Below are positions 12,947 to 14,634 of a stretch of 14,634 nucleotides of DNA, one piece after another (position 1 is the stretch's first letter; each line of letters starts with the position of its first letter). Source of the stretch: Cyanobacteria bacterium UBA1186 (GTDB taxonomy: Bacteria > Cyanobacteriota > Vampirovibrionia > Gastranaerophilales > Gastranaerophilaceae); the NCBI GenBank assembly GCA_002309875.1, contig DBYM01000069.1:25631-40264 (forward strand). The letters are read 5' to 3'. The position numbers were made by a program, and so were the translations under genes. The notes beneath the pieces were generated by a model. The model was not told the DNA's origin and searched no databases. It saw only the letters and a list, made by a program, of their open reading frames with translations.

Positions 12947-14634
12947 ATGAGAAACATTACAAAAAAACTTTCAGCCATTGCACTTTGCACAATGTTTGCT
13001 TCAATGCAGATAGCAGTAGCAGGTGACGCAGTATTACCCGGTGCAGAAATTAACAGCACAAGCGGCGGTTTTGCAGGTTACACAAAAACAGGTAACACTG
13101 CAAACTTGAACTTCAGAGGTAACTCAACAGTTAACTGGAACAAATTAAATGTTGCAGGAAATGAAACATTGAACTTTAACACTGTTGAAAATGCAAAAGG
13201 CATAACGGTTTTAAATACCGTTAACACAGGAATGTCACAGATTTATGGTAAAATCAACGCTGATAACGGCATCGCAAAGTTGATTATTTCAAACCCGAAC
13301 GGTATGTTATTTGATGGTGCAACATTTACCACTGCAGGTGATGTAATGTTGACAACTCAGCCGATCACGGTTGACTCAAATTATAATATTAAAGGTTTGA
13401 ATCAGGAAGCAGTTAACGGAATAACAATTAAGAATTCAGATTTCACTGTTGGCGGTGAATTCAATATCACTGCTCCTTCAATAGACGCTGTTAAGACAGC
13501 AGTTAAAGCGCAGAATGGTTTCAGACTTGTTACACAAGACGGTCAGAACTATTTGGTAGCACCTACAACAAGCAACGACACTCAGCATACAGCAGTCAGA
13601 ATGGAATCTGTAAGTGTTGATGGTGATGTATATATCGTTTCAGGTAAGGACCTCGTTAAGACAGTTAACGGCGGTGACTTCAAGGGTAACTTGAATGTTA
13701 AAACTGACGGTAACATCGCATTAAACTATGTTGATGACCAGGCTGGTGTTGATGCACAAGGCAAAACAATTCACGATGGCAACCACCATCAGTTACATAT
13801 CGGCAAGAATGCCAAGATTGAAACAGACGGCAGAATTTCTTACTTGAGAAATGCTAAGGTTGACGGCAACTTGGATATGTCAAACTCAGGCGGTTTCCTT
13901 GAAGTTGGTAACATCAATGTTGGCGGTGACGCTAATTTGAAGACAACAGTTGCATCAAACGGTTCAGTTAAGCACTTCGTTCACGTAATCGGTGACAACG
14001 AAATCGGCGGCAACATGAACATTGATTCAATTCACAATATCCACATTGGTGGTTACAATATCGACACAGAAAAATTTGCAGATGGTCATTTGAACGTAAA
14101 GGGTGATCTTAACGCACTTGCTCGTGAAGGTTCCGTAACAACTACAATCAATACTTCTGCAGACAAAATTAATATGGAATCAGGTACTTTGAATATATTG
14201 ACTGATGGTAAAGCAACTCTTAAAGCTAACGAATACAGTTTCAAGGCTAACAAATACATCGGCGGTGTCTCAAGCCCTGACTACTTGATTGATGTAATGG
14301 AAAACTACATTCCGCTTCCTGTAGCAACTCAAAAAGCATTCGTTCAGATTGAAGGCGGAAACGTAAACAAAGTTGAAACCGCACCTGACGGTTCTGCATA
14401 CATCAGATCAAAGAATGATATGAACATCAACGGTGTAAACTCTAAGTTCGTAAACTTGGCATCTGACCAGCACGATATCGTAATCGGTAAAGATGTACAC
14501 GCTGACACAGTATTGGTTGACGGTGAAACTAAGAACTTAACGGTTGAACTTCCTAGCAGAGATTACACTCTTAAATACACAGATATCATCAAGACAGAAC
14601 AAATAACAATTGATCCTGAAACAACAATCACATA
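12947..14634 (+). CDS. TpsA/filamentous-haemagglutinin-like exoprotein (3' end outside window)
   Basis: 562 complete codons are visible, open to the edge. Two-partner-secretion exoproteins cross the inner membrane by Sec and the outer membrane through a TpsB pore. The signal peptide is MRNITKKLSAIALCTMFAS to AVA (residues 1-25). The TPS domain follows (about 30-160), with the hallmark NPNG at 116-119 in IISNPNGMLFDGATF. The rest shows repeating short strands (GGDFKGNLNVKTDGNIAL and similar, G-G-x-L-N-V/I periodicity), as expected of a beta-helix. The start has AGAGG 10 nt upstream and follows promoter copy B. ATG 12848, with AAAAGGG, is in frame and would add 33 residues, but copy B would then be coding. 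AAC and TTG codons are frequent, hinting at high expression. No TpsB gene is in the window. Confidence 0.93.
   Translation, partial: MRNITKKLSAIALCTMFASMQIAVAGDAVLPGAEINSTSGGFAGYTKTGNTANLNFRGNSTVNWNKLNVAGNETLNFNTVENAKGITVLNTVNTGMSQIYGKINADNGIAKLIISNPNGMLFDGATFTTAGDVMLTTQPITVDSNYNIKGLNQEAVNGITIKNSDFTVGGEFNITAPSIDAVKTAVKAQNGFRLVTQDGQNYLVAPTTSNDTQHTAVRMESVSVDGDVYIVSGKDLVKTVNGGDFKGNLNVKTDGNIALNYVDDQAGVDAQGKTIHDGNHHQLHIGKNAKIETDGRISYLRNAKVDGNLDMSNSGGFLEVGNINVGGDANLKTTVASNGSVKHFVHVIGDNEIGGNMNIDSIHNIHIGGYNIDTEKFADGHLNVKGDLNALAREGSVTTTINTSADKINMESGTLNILTDGKATLKANEYSFKANKYIGGVSSPDYLIDVMENYIPLPVATQKAFVQIEGGNVNKVETAPDGSAYIRSKNDMNINGVNSKFVNLASDQHDIVIGKDVHADTVLVDGETKNLTVELPSRDYTLKYTDIIKTEQITIDPETTIT

Overview
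The window most resembles a low-GC diderm bacterium of the gut Gastranaerophilales/Melainabacteria (Vampirovibrionia) type. This is an inference. It rests on AT-rich DNA, a two-partner-secretion exoprotein (which implies an outer membrane), and several lineage-typical proteins of unknown function, notably a 557-residue protein starting MGMAASQARYLAL. A taxonomic search would settle it. No phage, insertion sequence, CRISPR array, tRNA or rRNA was seen.

Layout. The left edge (1-1664, minus) is the 5' part of a large gene that runs off the window; it carries a papain-like Asn-Gln...Cys motif. A 428-residue Tyr/Asn/Gly-rich protein with a glycine-zipper region follows on the plus strand (1823-3109). 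Then comes a metabolic pair: dihydroxy-acid dehydratase (ilvD, 3199-4872) and 5-formyltetrahydrofolate cyclo-ligase (4882-5397). The pair ends at a bidirectional terminator. From 10332 down to 5427 everything is on the minus strand: a CHAP-domain hydrolase, a 557-residue coiled-coil protein, a Gly/Ser/Tyr-rich protein, a doubtful 76-residue ORF, and an operon of three small proteins. Right of 10400 are a small secreted coiled-coil protein (+), a small secreted Cys-containing protein (-), a membrane-anchored class A beta-lactamase-fold protein (+), and the 5' part of a TpsA/filamentous-haemagglutinin-like exoprotein (+) that runs off the right edge.

How it fits together. Apart from the two housekeeping enzymes, the genes look like a cell-surface set: secreted or exported structural proteins, two putative peptidoglycan- or penicillin-interacting proteins (CHAP and the serine hydrolase), and a large exoprotein. 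Three to four of them share an upstream element: a TGTWAC box, an A-tract, GCAATT, exactly 17 nt, then TTTATR. It lies before the glycine-zipper protein, the CHAP protein and the exoprotein, with a weaker copy before the small operon. This suggests one promoter class and co-regulation of surface genes. The 109-residue protein also looks like a shortened relative of the 557-residue one: the two match at the N-terminus and, without gaps, over 52 C-terminal residues. That conserved-ends, variable-middle plan is the one seen in filament proteins such as flagellin.
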